Below, piece after piece: positions 36,510-45,933 of a stretch of 64,000 nucleotides of DNA (positions are counted from its first letter, which is position 1; each line of letters begins with the position of its first letter). The notes beneath the pieces were generated by a model. It did no database searches. It saw only the letters and a program-made list of their open reading frames with translations, and was not told the DNA's origin. Origin of the DNA: Butyrivibrio sp. LB2008 (lineage in GTDB: Bacteria; Bacillota; Clostridia; Lachnospirales; Lachnospiraceae); assembly GCF_000621565.1 (NCBI RefSeq), contig NZ_JHXZ01000019.1:35452-99451 (forward strand), written 5' to 3'. Both the position numbers and the translations under genes were made by a program.

Positions 36510-38153
36510 TCATGTATAGTTATCGGGAAGATCGTTCTCAAGAAGTATTACTTTTTCTCTTCCCGCTTCAAGCTCGTACATAAGCTGTGTAGCTTCCGTG
36601 AGACTGTTCTTTACAAAGAGCTTGTCCTCGGCAAATCCCGCACCGAGCGCTCCCTTTTTGATTGCATGTGTCTGCTTCTCGCCGACAAGTATGATATAGT
36701 CGCAAACAGCTGCCGCCTGCTTTCCGAACTCCTCGTTGTACTCATCTTCTTTTGCCCCAAGTTCTACCATTCCGGGAGTAACGAGTATCTTTACCGAGTT
36801 TTCAAAAAGAGCCAGTGTCTCAAGCGCAACCTTCGCTCCGTTCGGATTGGAGTTATACGCATCATCAAGGATTGCAACCGCTCCGTGTCTTACAAGTTCA
36901 AGTCTGTGAGGAACGGGCTGTATTCTTCTGACCGCCATGCGAAGCTTGTTCATAGGAACTCCAAAGCTTGCCGCAACGGCTATCGCGCCCGCAATGTTCT
37001 CAACGTTATGTCTTCCGACGAGCTTCGTACTAAATTCTGAAGTCTCGCCCTCAGGTGTAGTCACATTAAATGTTGTTCCCGCTCCGGTAACGGAAATATC
37101 GGAAACTCTGTAATCGCATCCTTCTGAAACACCGTAAGTTATCGCATCCTTGTATTTCATGTTTGCCATGATAATCTCATTGTCACCGTTTGCAAACTTA
37201 AGGTGCTTGCCCTTCTGAGCGCCCTCTGCCTTCTCTTTCTCTTCAACCGCATCAAGAAGTTCATACTTGGTGCTAACTATATTTTCAAGAGAGTGGAAGG
37301 TCTCAAGATGCTGATAACCTATTGATGTAAGTATCCCATCATCGGGATGAACAATATCCGTTATCTCTTTTATGTCATGAAGATGTCTCGCACCCATCTC
37401 ACATACGAATATCTCATGAGTGGGAACCATCTTCTCACGTATGGTCCTTACGATTCCCATCGGAGTGTTGTAACTCTCTGGAGTCATCAGAACTCTGTAT
37501 TTCTCTGAAAGAAGTGTTGTCAGATAGTACTTCACACTTGTCTTGCCGTAACTTCCCGTTACACCGATTATGCGAAGTCCCTGATGCTCTTTAAGAATTC
37601 TCTTGGCATCATCGATAAACCACTGATTTATCCTGTTCTCTATGGGTTTGTTGATAAGATTGGCAAGAGCAACAACCAGAGGCAAAAAACCTATATATGC
37701 AGCCACGAAAAATGCTGCAAGAGCACGCTTACCCGCACTCCAATCGGCGCCAAATGTCACACATACAGCGGCGATAACTGCCACAAGTACAAATAAGACC
37801 GCGTAGGTAATAAAAAGTCTCTGAACTCTCTGTGTAACAACAAACTTCTTCTTCGCTTTTCTCGGAATGTACATAACTGCCATAAGCACAAGAAAAACAA
37901 ACGAAAGAACAGTGAGCACAACCGCGATCTTGTTCATATCGGTCTCTTCCACTGCCTCGGCATACTTAAAGAATCCCGCGCCGAAAATAGCAGCGGCAGC
38001 TCCGGCATGAAGTCCGTATTTAGTCACCGTAGTCTTTAAAAATCTAAAATACCCCTGAAACTGATAGCTCGATAACTGAAGCATATGTGTATAATAGCGA
38101 AGCCCCAGCACCGCAGCGCAAAGATATATTACAGTAAATAATATAAGTATCAC
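36510..38153 (-). CDS. murF: MurF-like UDP-MurNAc-tripeptide D-Ala-D-Ala ligase with membrane N-terminus
   Basis: 547 residues. The first 170 residues hold four or five membrane helices, absent from classical MurF. The ATP P-loop GVTGSYGKTS (197-206), the PESYNTPMG phrase, and the catalytic domain with AILDDAYNSNPNG follow the MurF order. It adds D-Ala-D-Ala to the UDP-MurNAc-tripeptide. GTG start, 8 bases after GGAG. It lies directly upstream of ddl, whose product is its substrate, which supports the name. Confidence 0.9.
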   Translation of the reverse strand: MILILFTVIYLCAAVLGLRYYTHMLQLSSYQFQGYFRFLKTTVTKYGLHAGAAAAIFGAGFFKYAEAVEETDMNKIAVVLTVLSFVFLVLMAVMYIPRKAKKKFVVTQRVQRLFITYAVLFVLVAVIAAVCVTFGADWSAGKRALAAFFVAAYIGFLPLVVALANLINKPIENRINQWFIDDAKRILKEHQGLRIIGVTGSYGKTSVKYYLTTLLSEKYRVLMTPESYNTPMGIVRTIREKMVPTHEIFVCEMGARHLHDIKEITDIVHPDDGILTSIGYQHLETFHSLENIVSTKYELLDAVEEKEKAEGAQKGKHLKFANGDNEIIMANMKYKDAITYGVSEGCDYRVSDISVTGAGTTFNVTTPEGETSEFSTKLVGRHNVENIAGAIAVAASFGVPMNKLRMAVRRIQPVPHRLELVRHGAVAILDDAYNSNPNGAKVALETLALFENSVKILVTPGMVELGAKEDEYNEEFGKQAAAVCDYIILVGEKQTHAIKKGALGAGFAEDKLFVKNSLTEATQLMYELEAGREKVILLENDLPDNYT

Positions 38154-38171
38154 TTTCTACTCTCCCTCTCC

Positions 38172-38966
38172 TTAATTCTTTAACCCAAGGAAACTTCCGA
38201 GAATCTTGTTGTAAACATAGAGGTTATCAATAAATGAATAGTGCCCCGCTCCCTCTATGACCGCAAGTCCTGCCTCAGGCATAAGCTCTTCCATCTTCTG
38301 TCCGTCTGACAGCGGTGTCGCCGTGTCCTTGTCTCCCCAGATCAAGAGAACCGGCTGTGTAACAGAAGGCATGTAAGGAACCATATCCTCGTTTACCGCC
38401 ATTACAAGACTCTTTCTCATTACAGGAGAAGCCGCAGCATAATCAGCGCTTCCAAACTTCTTCTGAAGCTTATCGAGCGCCTTTGGATCAAGTTTTAAAA
38501 GGCCGCTCTTTGTAATAAGATTCTTATAGAACTTGTATCTTCTGGATTTCTTTTGCTGTGCCTTGGTCTTAACAGGAATAACTCCCGCTGAATCCGTAAG
38601 TATGATCTTGGGAATCGTAAATCCGGGAGAAAGCTTTCCTTCATTTATTCCCGAAGCAAGCTTTATGATTATCCTTCCTCCCATGGAATGTCCGAGGAAG
38701 ATTATCTCTTTGTCATCGGGATAAAGAGTCTTTACAAAGTCGATCACGAAATTCATGAAATCTTCTACGCCCATGGGTTCTTTGGGTTCATCGCTCTTAC
38801 CAAAGCCCGGCATATCCATTGCCACAACATGATAACCTTTTTTGGCAAAATTAATTACACCCGCAAAAAGGTCTATATTGGAGCCCCATCCGTGAAGCAT
38901 TACGAGTAAAGGCCCCGTTCCTTCATCTATGTAGTTTATATTTAGTCCATTAATATTTACATTCAT
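38172..38966 (-). CDS. Alpha/beta hydrolase
   Basis: 264 residues. The oxyanion motif LHGWGSN, the nucleophile elbow GHSMGG, the acid in LIWGDKDTATPL and the His in EGAGHYSFID form a full catalytic set. Substrate unknown. I chose ATG 38966, where the first strand (MNVNINGLNINYIDEG) begins; the 21-residue longer frame lacks family support. The ribosome site is weak. It is 18 bases upstream of murF. Confidence 0.83.
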   Translation of the reverse strand: MNVNINGLNINYIDEGTGPLLVMLHGWGSNIDLFAGVINFAKKGYHVVAMDMPGFGKSDEPKEPMGVEDFMNFVIDFVKTLYPDDKEIIFLGHSMGGRIIIKLASGINEGKLSPGFTIPKIILTDSAGVIPVKTKAQQKKSRRYKFYKNLITKSGLLKLDPKALDKLQKKFGSADYAAASPVMRKSLVMAVNEDMVPYMPSVTQPVLLIWGDKDTATPLSDGQKMEELMPEAGLAVIEGAGHYSFIDNLYVYNKILGSFLGLKN

Positions 38967-39116
38967 TTGGTTAACTATAGCACCATGCAAATGGTCATGC
39001 AAATCCCACAGCTTGCATATATATTGCAAAAAATGCTTTGTTCCTCTCTAAATATATTTAGTGCTCACACTAGTACATGAATTATTTCACAAGTAATTTA
39101 TCAAATTGTCAACGTG

Positions 39117-40685
39117 TCAGCACACTAGCATACTAAGCATGAATACCAAAAGCGCATCTGCCTGAGGATCGTTCAGTATTCCGACGGTTGCTTCATCCGT
39201 GTAGGTTCTCTCCGTTTCATCCGAAACATAATTAACGGCTTTCGGATTGGCACCCATCAAAAAATGCGCATGATTCTCAATAATAGTCGTATACTCATGA
39301 TTATATATGATGTGGTCGGTTATGGTCAGGCACCTCATGTCTTCCAGCAATCTTCCAAAGTCGCTCTCACCGTGATCAGTCACAAGATATGCCGACTGTC
39401 CCGCTTTTTGTGCAATTCCCTCGGCCCGCTCCATAAGAAGCTTCATGAGTGACTCACACCTTGACACATCAACTTTCTGACTCGTCGAAAGATAAGTCAC
39501 TGCGCCGATCAGAATGTTCTCATCCGCATTAAATATCTGACTGAAATCGGATCTGTTGTAATAATCCTCCAAAACCGCTTCATAAGCAGCATTTCCCGTT
39601 GCTCTGTACAACTCCGCAGCAGCCTTGAATACAGCTGTATTGTCCTGCGCTTTCTGATTATAGAAAAAACAGCTCCACGCCCTGTCCGCAGCCCTAAGGC
39701 AATTTGTCGCAAACTCTCCGTCATACTTCTGATAAATATAACTAAACTTTGCAAGAACAGATGCAAAATTAATGGTAGCCTCCATAGATACAGGTGTGAC
39801 TGATACCGGATAAGTCATCACATCTCCGCCACCTGTACTGTCCGTAAGTGCTGCGCCATACTCTCCTCCGGTCTTTGCATCTTGCATTTTAAGCAGCCAC
39901 TCAACTTCATAGCGGACTTCATCCAGAATATCCGGTATCCCGTTTCCACTCTCCGGAATTCCCGCATCATCTGTAAATGAAGCCTCATTTATCTCATATG
40001 CAAGAAGCAGATTCTCCGCCACATTGCATCCAACCGTCGTATCCCTGTCAGCCTGCTCATCCATATGCCACCCTCCGGTAACATCTATCTCTGTCTCAGG
40101 ATGCTCCTGCATATGAGCAGATGTCGTATGGCAGGCACTGTGTGCATTTTCCCCCGCATATTCCTCTGACAACGAGGTACCGCATCTATTGATGTAATAT
40201 TTTTTGCAAGCCTCGTTAAACAGGTCTGCATATACATCTTCCGATATGGTAAAAGAATATGATTCTCCTATTATGTCCGCACTGACATAATAATCCCCAT
40301 CTTCCTTTAAATCTGTAAAATAGCCGATTCCGGTAAATTCTTCCGTCTCATTATTATAGACCGTCTTTACCACATCTCCGGTGTATTTCTCTTCCTTTGT
40401 CCCAATCTCTTTTATACTGAAAGTCTTAGGAAGTCTTTTGCCATGCAGAATGACTGTTTTCACAGAATCCGTCTTATAACCGATCTGATCGGTAAGAGCT
40501 TTTGGAATCTGCTCGGGGACCGCATATTCGGCGCCTGTCTCCTTTTCTGCTCCTGCCTGGACTTTCTCGGTATTATCTTCCTGTTTTTCAGCAGAAGAAG
40601 CGCCGCAGCCTGCGACGCTTCCAATAATCGACAGTATCAGTACTGCCGCGGTTATTCTGTTTTTCCGCCTCATAACAGAAAACAT
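39117..40685 (-). CDS. GH9-like lipoprotein, catalytic motifs divergent
   Basis: 522 residues. A lipoprotein signal (VAGC about 24-27) and Glu/Lys-rich tether are followed by an Ig-like CelD_N domain (about 60-150) and an alpha-barrel domain typical of GH9 endoglucanases: DVTGGWH (201-207), DEVRYEVEWLLKMQD (255-269), GAVTYLSTS and HFLMGANPKAVNYV. The usual DAGD after GGWH is replaced by MDEQADRD, and the C-terminal His-His-Arg and Glu donor segments are shortened to ILNDPQADALLVF. It may bind or weakly cut beta-glucans. It could be an inactive cell-surface sensor. Confidence 0.78.
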   Translation of the reverse strand: MFSVMRRKNRITAAVLILSIIGSVAGCGASSAEKQEDNTEKVQAGAEKETGAEYAVPEQIPKALTDQIGYKTDSVKTVILHGKRLPKTFSIKEIGTKEEKYTGDVVKTVYNNETEEFTGIGYFTDLKEDGDYYVSADIIGESYSFTISEDVYADLFNEACKKYYINRCGTSLSEEYAGENAHSACHTTSAHMQEHPETEIDVTGGWHMDEQADRDTTVGCNVAENLLLAYEINEASFTDDAGIPESGNGIPDILDEVRYEVEWLLKMQDAKTGGEYGAALTDSTGGGDVMTYPVSVTPVSMEATINFASVLAKFSYIYQKYDGEFATNCLRAADRAWSCFFYNQKAQDNTAVFKAAAELYRATGNAAYEAVLEDYYNRSDFSQIFNADENILIGAVTYLSTSQKVDVSRCESLMKLLMERAEGIAQKAGQSAYLVTDHGESDFGRLLEDMRCLTITDHIIYNHEYTTIIENHAHFLMGANPKAVNYVSDETERTYTDEATVGILNDPQADALLVFMLSMLVC

Positions 40686-40705
40686 ATAAATTACCAGTCC
40701 CTTTT

Positions 40706-42997
40706 TTACTTAACTCGATTGTAGTTTATAAGGCAACCGTCAAGAATTATCTGTCTTTCGTCATCGGTAAGATTACCAAGTTTTAATTCAAACTCTGTTA
40801 TAGCATCGCCTGCAACAGCATATGCCTTGATAACTTCGTCCTTATTCTTAACCGCATCTCTGATTCCTGGAAGGAAGATGTAGTCTTTGTTCTTGAAAGG
40901 AAGCTCGCCCTCTTTGATAACAAAAGGAAGCATACCCCAGTTAATAAGGTTTGAACGATATCTCTTTGTTGCATATTCATTGGCGATGTTTGCCCATCCG
41001 CCGAGAACCTTCTGGCAAGATGCAGCCTGCTCTCTCGCAGATCCGTCACCGGGCTTAACCGCAAAGATTGTCGATCCGAATCCAACGTTGTCATTGTTTA
41101 CTCCGTCGAACTTCTTGCCGATCACTTCCATTACGCCCTTAAGTTCGCCCCATGCAGCTATAGGATCTTTGCCCTCTACAAGAGCATCCTGTGCTGCGCG
41201 CATCTCTTTTGCAAGTCCTACATATGCAGGATCTTTTCTTGACAATGTAAACTCGGCAAGTCCGAGAGGGTTTGATCTGTAAGATGATGTCTCACCTGAA
41301 GGAATGAGCTCATCTGTTGTTGTTACAGGATCATGGATCTCTGATACAACTCTGAGCACCATGTTCTCAGGAAGCTCTGACATCTTAGGCCAATCCTTGA
41401 TATTGGGTCCGAGCTGAAGTTCAACCGAAGGATCTGCAACTCCGTGTGAATCAAATACACGGTTCTTGTAGATCTCACTGTCAAAGTGATACTTGTATTT
41501 CTTGAGTTCTCCGTCAAACTCTGTAGCAGGTGTAAGAACACCCTGATTAGCTGCAGTTGCGGCAATAGATCTTGCATCCATAAGTGCAACCGAAGCAACC
41601 TGACCGTTCTGAACCTTAGATCCTTCACGGTTAGGGAAGTTTCTTGTTGAATGTCTAATACTGAATGCATTATTTGCGGGAGTATCACCTGCACCGAAGC
41701 AAGGTCCGCAGAATGCAGTCTTAAGTATTGCACCTGTCTCAAGAATTGCAGCAGCTGCGCCGTTCTTAACAACTTCCATAAAGATAGGTGTTGAAGCAGG
41801 ATATACACTGAGTGTAAATCTGTCATTTCCGATAAAGTGACCTTTAAGAATATCCGCTGCAGCGCAGATGTTCTCAAATCCACCGCCTGCACAACCTGCG
41901 ATTATTCCCTGCTCGACAATAAACTTGCCGTTCTTGATCTTATCCTGAAGTGAATATTCAATACTGTCACCAAAGCTAACCTTTGCTCTCTTCTCAACAT
42001 CTGCGAGAATATCAGCAGCGTTGCGGTTAACTTCTGCGATCTCATATACATTGCTTGGATGGAAAGGCATAGCGATCATAGGATTGATCGAGCTGAGGTC
42101 AACCTTAACAAGACCATCATAGTAAGCAACCTTTCCGGGCTTGAGTTCTTTGTAATCACCTACTCTTCCGTGAATCTCATAGAACTCCTTGATTGTATCG
42201 TCTGTCTGCCAAATTGATGAAAGACATGTTGTCTCTGTTGTCATTACATCAACACCGATTCTGAAGTCTGCACTGAGCTTCTCTACACCGGGGCCAACGA
42301 ATTCCATTACTTTATTCTTTACATAGCCGCTTCCGAACACCTCTCCGATGATTGCAAGTGCAACGTCCTGAGGACCTACACCCTTCTTGGGCTCTCCCTC
42401 AAGATAAATAGCTACAACTCCGGGCATATCTACATCATATGTCTGTCCGAGAAGCTGCTTAACAAGCTCCGGTCCGCCCTCTCCGATAGCCATTGTTCCG
42501 AGAGCACCGTATCTTGTATGTGAATCAGATCCAAGGATCATGCTTCCGCCTGCTGCAAGCATCTCTCTGGCAAACTGGTGGATAACCGCCTGATGAGGAG
42601 GTACATAGATTCCGCCATACTTCTGAGCAGCTGTAAGACCGAATACATGGTCATCTTCATTAATTGTTCCGCCAACCGCACAAAGTGAATTGTGGCAGTT
42701 TGTAAGTACATAGGGAATAGGGAATTTCTCAAGTCCCGATGCCCTTGCTGTCTGAATGATTCCGACATATGTTATATCGTGTGAAGTAAGCTTATCAAAC
42801 TTAACGCATAACTTCTCCATATTTCCGGAAGTATTGTGCTCTTTGAGAATTCCATATGCTATTGTGTTCTCTTTTGCACTCTTAGCTGCATCCTCTGATA
42901 TTCCGTTAGATGCAAGAACCGCTGTAGCTTCAGCATCATCCGGTACTACTGTGTTTCCATTTATAAGATAACATCCATGTTCAAGTGTTGTTACCAT
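40706..42997 (-). CDS. Aconitase-family hydratase
   Basis: 763 residues. The aconitase N-terminal domain has [20 protein letters not shown] and the [4Fe-4S] ligands GCAGGGF and FCGPCFGAG; the swivel domain with [14 protein letters not shown] lies toward the C-terminus. The length and order resemble the YbhJ-like branch rather than AcnA or AcnB. The substrate is probably a tricarboxylate or related dehydratable acid. No citrate synthase or isocitrate dehydrogenase gene is beside it. Confidence 0.85.
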   Translation of the reverse strand: MVTTLEHGCYLINGNTVVPDDAEATAVLASNGISEDAAKSAKENTIAYGILKEHNTSGNMEKLCVKFDKLTSHDITYVGIIQTARASGLEKFPIPYVLTNCHNSLCAVGGTINEDDHVFGLTAAQKYGGIYVPPHQAVIHQFAREMLAAGGSMILGSDSHTRYGALGTMAIGEGGPELVKQLLGQTYDVDMPGVVAIYLEGEPKKGVGPQDVALAIIGEVFGSGYVKNKVMEFVGPGVEKLSADFRIGVDVMTTETTCLSSIWQTDDTIKEFYEIHGRVGDYKELKPGKVAYYDGLVKVDLSSINPMIAMPFHPSNVYEIAEVNRNAADILADVEKRAKVSFGDSIEYSLQDKIKNGKFIVEQGIIAGCAGGGFENICAAADILKGHFIGNDRFTLSVYPASTPIFMEVVKNGAAAAILETGAILKTAFCGPCFGAGDTPANNAFSIRHSTRNFPNREGSKVQNGQVASVALMDARSIAATAANQGVLTPATEFDGELKKYKYHFDSEIYKNRVFDSHGVADPSVELQLGPNIKDWPKMSELPENMVLRVVSEIHDPVTTTDELIPSGETSSYRSNPLGLAEFTLSRKDPAYVGLAKEMRAAQDALVEGKDPIAAWGELKGVMEVIGKKFDGVNNDNVGFGSTIFAVKPGDGSAREQAASCQKVLGGWANIANEYATKRYRSNLINWGMLPFVIKEGELPFKNKDYIFLPGIRDAVKNKDEVIKAYAVAGDAITEFELKLGNLTDDERQIILDGCLINYNRVK

Positions 42998-43108
42998 TGC
43001 TACTCCTCCTACCTACTCTGATAAATCAATGCGTTAATGCGTCATACATGTATACAATTACATAGCCGCTATTTTATCATAATTTTTCTGTTATATGTAT
43101 GATATTTT

Positions 43109-44659
43109 TTAATTATTTATATATTTAGCTTCATAAATACTCTGCAAATATTTCGTTACTTCCTCTATACCGGCTTCCTTCAGTTCTCTTCTGAATTCCT
43201 CAACCTCCTGTTTAGCCGTATTCTCGTATCTGCCGTACGCGATCTCGGGAATGTACTTGTCGCACACTTTGGTAACGTCCTGTATCCTCTGACTGATAGT
43301 CGTCGTCGAAAACGGCGTCCTGTCCCAAGGATAATCTACTGCTATCTTGTTATATTCTGACAGAAGCTCATTGTAATCATCCCACTGATAACTGGAATCT
43401 TTTATCTCATATGCATCTCTTCTTCCCCACCAGAAGTTGGTTGTTATGCCGTCTCTTTCATCATTGTAACCACTGGGCTTCTCAAGCGTTCCTCTGGGAG
43501 TTATCTGATACTGCACGCCTTCTATTCCGTAGCGGATCAGATTATAACATTCACGGTCGTTTCTCAATATGTCATATACCATCAGCGCTCTTTCAGGGTT
43601 CTTTGACTTGGAATAAACCGCTATTGCACCGTGAAGAATACTTCTTTTTACGAGATTTTCATTTTTTCCGAACCAGAAAAATTTAACATTGGATTCGGGC
43701 TGATATATATTCATATTCGGCTTTATCTTGGTATAAAAATCCTCTGTATTGGCCAGTACAACTGCGGAGTCTCCGTTATAAAACGCCGTATTTTCTCCCT
43801 TGTAATCCTTAAAATCCTCTCTCCAAACGCCCATCTTATTCCACTGCTTCATAAGATTGGCATAATTCTCAAGAGTCGGTCCTGATAAATAAGGTGAAAC
43901 TATAAGATTGGGAATATCCTTGTAAATTCCCCACACTCCGTAAGCACCCAGCTCGTATATCGGAGTGTACTTGGTCTCAGACATAATATATCCGAGAGTC
44001 TGTTCAGCTCCCTTTCCGTCTGCATCCCATGGAATCATCTCAGGGTTCTTATCCCTTATATACTTAAAGTATCTTGTAAGATCATCCCAGTCCTGTATCT
44101 CGCCGATATCCGCATTCTTAGCAATATCAGATCTATATACAAAACCATCATTGATCCACTGTGTATATTCATTTTCCGGAATGAAATATATTCTTCCGTC
44201 ATATGAACAGCTCTTCCAGTCTGTTGTGGAAACATATCTGTATGTCTGAGGACAATATGTCTTAAGCATATCATCTGTAAGCGGCAAAAAATTACCCTTC
44301 ACCGCGTTCGGCCATGCATCAAGCCAGTCACTTCCGGCAGCAACAAGATCCACATTAACATTTCCCATATCAAGCGTCTTGTCGTAGTTTTCCAGATAAT
44401 CATTCCATCCAATATAGTAAATATCGAGCTTTGCATTTGCTTTTTTCAAAAGAAGCTCATTAAGTTTTTCCAATACCTTCTCAGTCATTCCATTTATCGG
44501 CTTGTCACCTATGGTCAAATAAGTAATCGTAACCGTAGGTCCCGAAATATCTATATTGCGATATTGAAAATCCGATGCAGATTTCTTGCTACTACCGCAT
44601 GCCATCGAACTTATTGTCATTACTGCTGTCATAACCAGCGCAGTTATCTTCCTTTTCAC
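43109..44659 (-). CDS. Orphan ABC sugar-type solute-binding lipoprotein
   Basis: 516 residues. Signal peptide with SMAC lipobox; the mature protein (ITYLTIGDKPINGMTEKVLEKLN, RGTLEKPSGY, RDAYEIKDSSYQWDDY) matches large extracellular solute-binding proteins of the DUF3502-like group that bind oligosaccharides. The start is GTG at 44659; the tadA stop TAG shares its last base with it (TAGTG). No permease is adjacent, so it must pair with permeases elsewhere and perhaps with the MsmX-like ATPase at 47.1 kb. Confidence 0.85.
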   Translation of the reverse strand: MKRKITALVMTAVMTISSMACGSSKKSASDFQYRNIDISGPTVTITYLTIGDKPINGMTEKVLEKLNELLLKKANAKLDIYYIGWNDYLENYDKTLDMGNVNVDLVAAGSDWLDAWPNAVKGNFLPLTDDMLKTYCPQTYRYVSTTDWKSCSYDGRIYFIPENEYTQWINDGFVYRSDIAKNADIGEIQDWDDLTRYFKYIRDKNPEMIPWDADGKGAEQTLGYIMSETKYTPIYELGAYGVWGIYKDIPNLIVSPYLSGPTLENYANLMKQWNKMGVWREDFKDYKGENTAFYNGDSAVVLANTEDFYTKIKPNMNIYQPESNVKFFWFGKNENLVKRSILHGAIAVYSKSKNPERALMVYDILRNDRECYNLIRYGIEGVQYQITPRGTLEKPSGYNDERDGITTNFWWGRRDAYEIKDSSYQWDDYNELLSEYNKIAVDYPWDRTPFSTTTISQRIQDVTKVCDKYIPEIAYGRYENTAKQEVEEFRRELKEAGIEEVTKYLQSIYEAKYINN

Positions 44660-45201
44660 TAAAGCTTCCCTTTCTGCTCTTTCTCAGCTTTATTTCTTGC
44701 TCTCAGCTCTATAAAAAAATCTTTAAGCAGTTTACTGCATTCACTCTCCAGTACACCTTTTTTCACCACGACCTGATGATTAAAATCCGGATTGTTCAAA
44801 ATATCCATGACCGATCCGGCACATCCGGCCTTAGGATTCTCGGCTGCCATGATAACTTCCGGTATTCTTGCCTGTACTATCGCCCCCGCGCACATCTGGC
44901 ACGGTTCCAAAGTAACATACAACTTACACCCTTCCAGTCGCCAATCCTTTATGACTTTGCCGGCCTTGCGTATTGCAGTTATCTCAGCATGCGCAAGCGG
45001 CGTCTTATCAGTGTTTCGCCTGTTATAACCGCGTCCGATTATCTTGTCTTCATATACTATAACACATCCTATCGGAACTTCTCCGAGAGCGTAAGCTTTC
45101 TTAGCCTGGTTAATGGCTGCTCTCATATATTTAATATCTTTAAGCTCGTCCTCAGTGCATTTTTCTTTATCCACCCCTTTGGACTTTGGCTGCATTTTCA
45201 T
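44659..45201 (-). CDS. tadA: tRNA-specific adenosine deaminase
   Basis: 180 residues. Zinc and catalytic residues H71-A-E73 and PC101QMC104 are in place. The YNRRNTDKTPLAHAE motif marks TadA rather than a free-base deaminase. It converts A34 to inosine in tRNA-Arg. The 25-residue N-terminal extension before MRAAINQA is unusual but starts from an ATG with AGGAAAG. A sugar-binding lipoprotein gene is coupled to its stop codon, an odd neighbour. Confidence 0.92.
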   Translation of the reverse strand: MKMQPKSKGVDKEKCTEDELKDIKYMRAAINQAKKAYALGEVPIGCVIVYEDKIIGRGYNRRNTDKTPLAHAEITAIRKAGKVIKDWRLEGCKLYVTLEPCQMCAGAIVQARIPEVIMAAENPKAGCAGSVMDILNNPDFNHQVVVKKGVLESECSKLLKDFFIELRARNKAEKEQKGKL

Positions 45202-45299
45202 AGATCTGCTTCTTTCCTAGCAAAATGGTAGTAATTCTGTTATCATATGATATACGAATTATTATATTATATCAATTTATCTGTATAAAGAGGTTTTTT

Positions 45300-45707
45300 A
45301 TGCGAATATCCACTAAGGGAAGATATGCCTTGAGGGTAATGATTGATCTCGCCAGCTTCGGCAATGACAATTTCATTGCGCTAAAAGACATTTCCCAGAG
45401 ACAAAACATCCCCATCAAATATCTGGAACAGATTGTTGCCACCTTGAACAAAGCTGGTTACCTGAACAGCATGCGCGGAAGTAACGGCGGTTACCGTCTT
45501 GCTCATAGCCCTGAGGAATATAATGTCGGCAATGTTCTCCGAACTGTCGAAGGGACTCTCACTCCTGTCGAATGTGTCGCTTATGAAAACGGGGTAACAT
45601 GCCCGCGAACCGACACGTGTAATTCAGTAAATTTCTGGAAAGGGCTTGATGAAGTCGTAAATAAATACATCGACAGCTATACCCTTAAGGATCTAATACA
45701 ACAATAA
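45300..45707 (+). CDS. Rrf2-family Fe-S regulator (IscR-like)
   Basis: 135 residues. N-terminal winged helix MRISTKGRYALRVMIDLA and GGYRLAHSPEEYNVGNVLR are diagnostic for Rrf2. Cys92, Cys101 and Cys107 form a cluster-binding triad as in IscR. The frame extends 25 residues upstream, but ATG 45300 has AGAGG 6 bases before it and gives the standard N-terminus. It probably controls iron-sulfur synthesis genes, none of which is next to it. Confidence 0.9.
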   Translation: MRISTKGRYALRVMIDLASFGNDNFIALKDISQRQNIPIKYLEQIVATLNKAGYLNSMRGSNGGYRLAHSPEEYNVGNVLRTVEGTLTPVECVAYENGVTCPRTDTCNSVNFWKGLDEVVNKYIDSYTLKDLIQQ

Positions 45708-45711
45708 CAAA

Positions 45712-45740
45712 TTGACATTACGGTCAAAAAAAAGTATAGT
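45712..45740 (+). promoter_or_regulatory. Promoter of SRP RNA
   Basis: TTGACA (45712-45717) and TATAGT (45735-45740) with a 17-base spacer. It begins only 5 bases after the Rrf2 stop. The strength fits a stable RNA gene. Confidence 0.85.
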
Positions 45741-45746
45741 AATCAA

Positions 45747-45930
45747 AGCGGTCTTGTGAAGGGTGCATGTAGCAGTCCTTCCGTGTACGCGTGGGTCTTA
45801 TGCAATGAAAATCTGCGAACCGTGTCAGGTCGGGAACGAAGCAGCACTAAGCAGAACCTTTCATGTGTTGTAAGGTCGCCTGCGCAGTGCCGGGAGCAAA
45901 CGTGCATGTATCCCTCACAGGATCGCTCTT
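45747..45930 (+). ncRNA. ffs: Signal recognition particle RNA, long form
   Basis: The conserved apical domain reads GTCAGGTC-GGGAAC-GAAGCAGC at about 45827-45848, with the GGAA tetraloop closed by G-C instead of the usual C-G pair. The termini pair: agcggtcttgtgaaggg near 45747 with the tccctcacaggatcgc near the end, leaving the Alu-type domain at the 5' side. About 184 bases, the size of clostridial/Bacillus long SRP RNA. It scaffolds Ffh for cotranslational membrane targeting. A T-rich stretch follows. Confidence 0.92.
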
Positions 45931-45933
45931 CTT

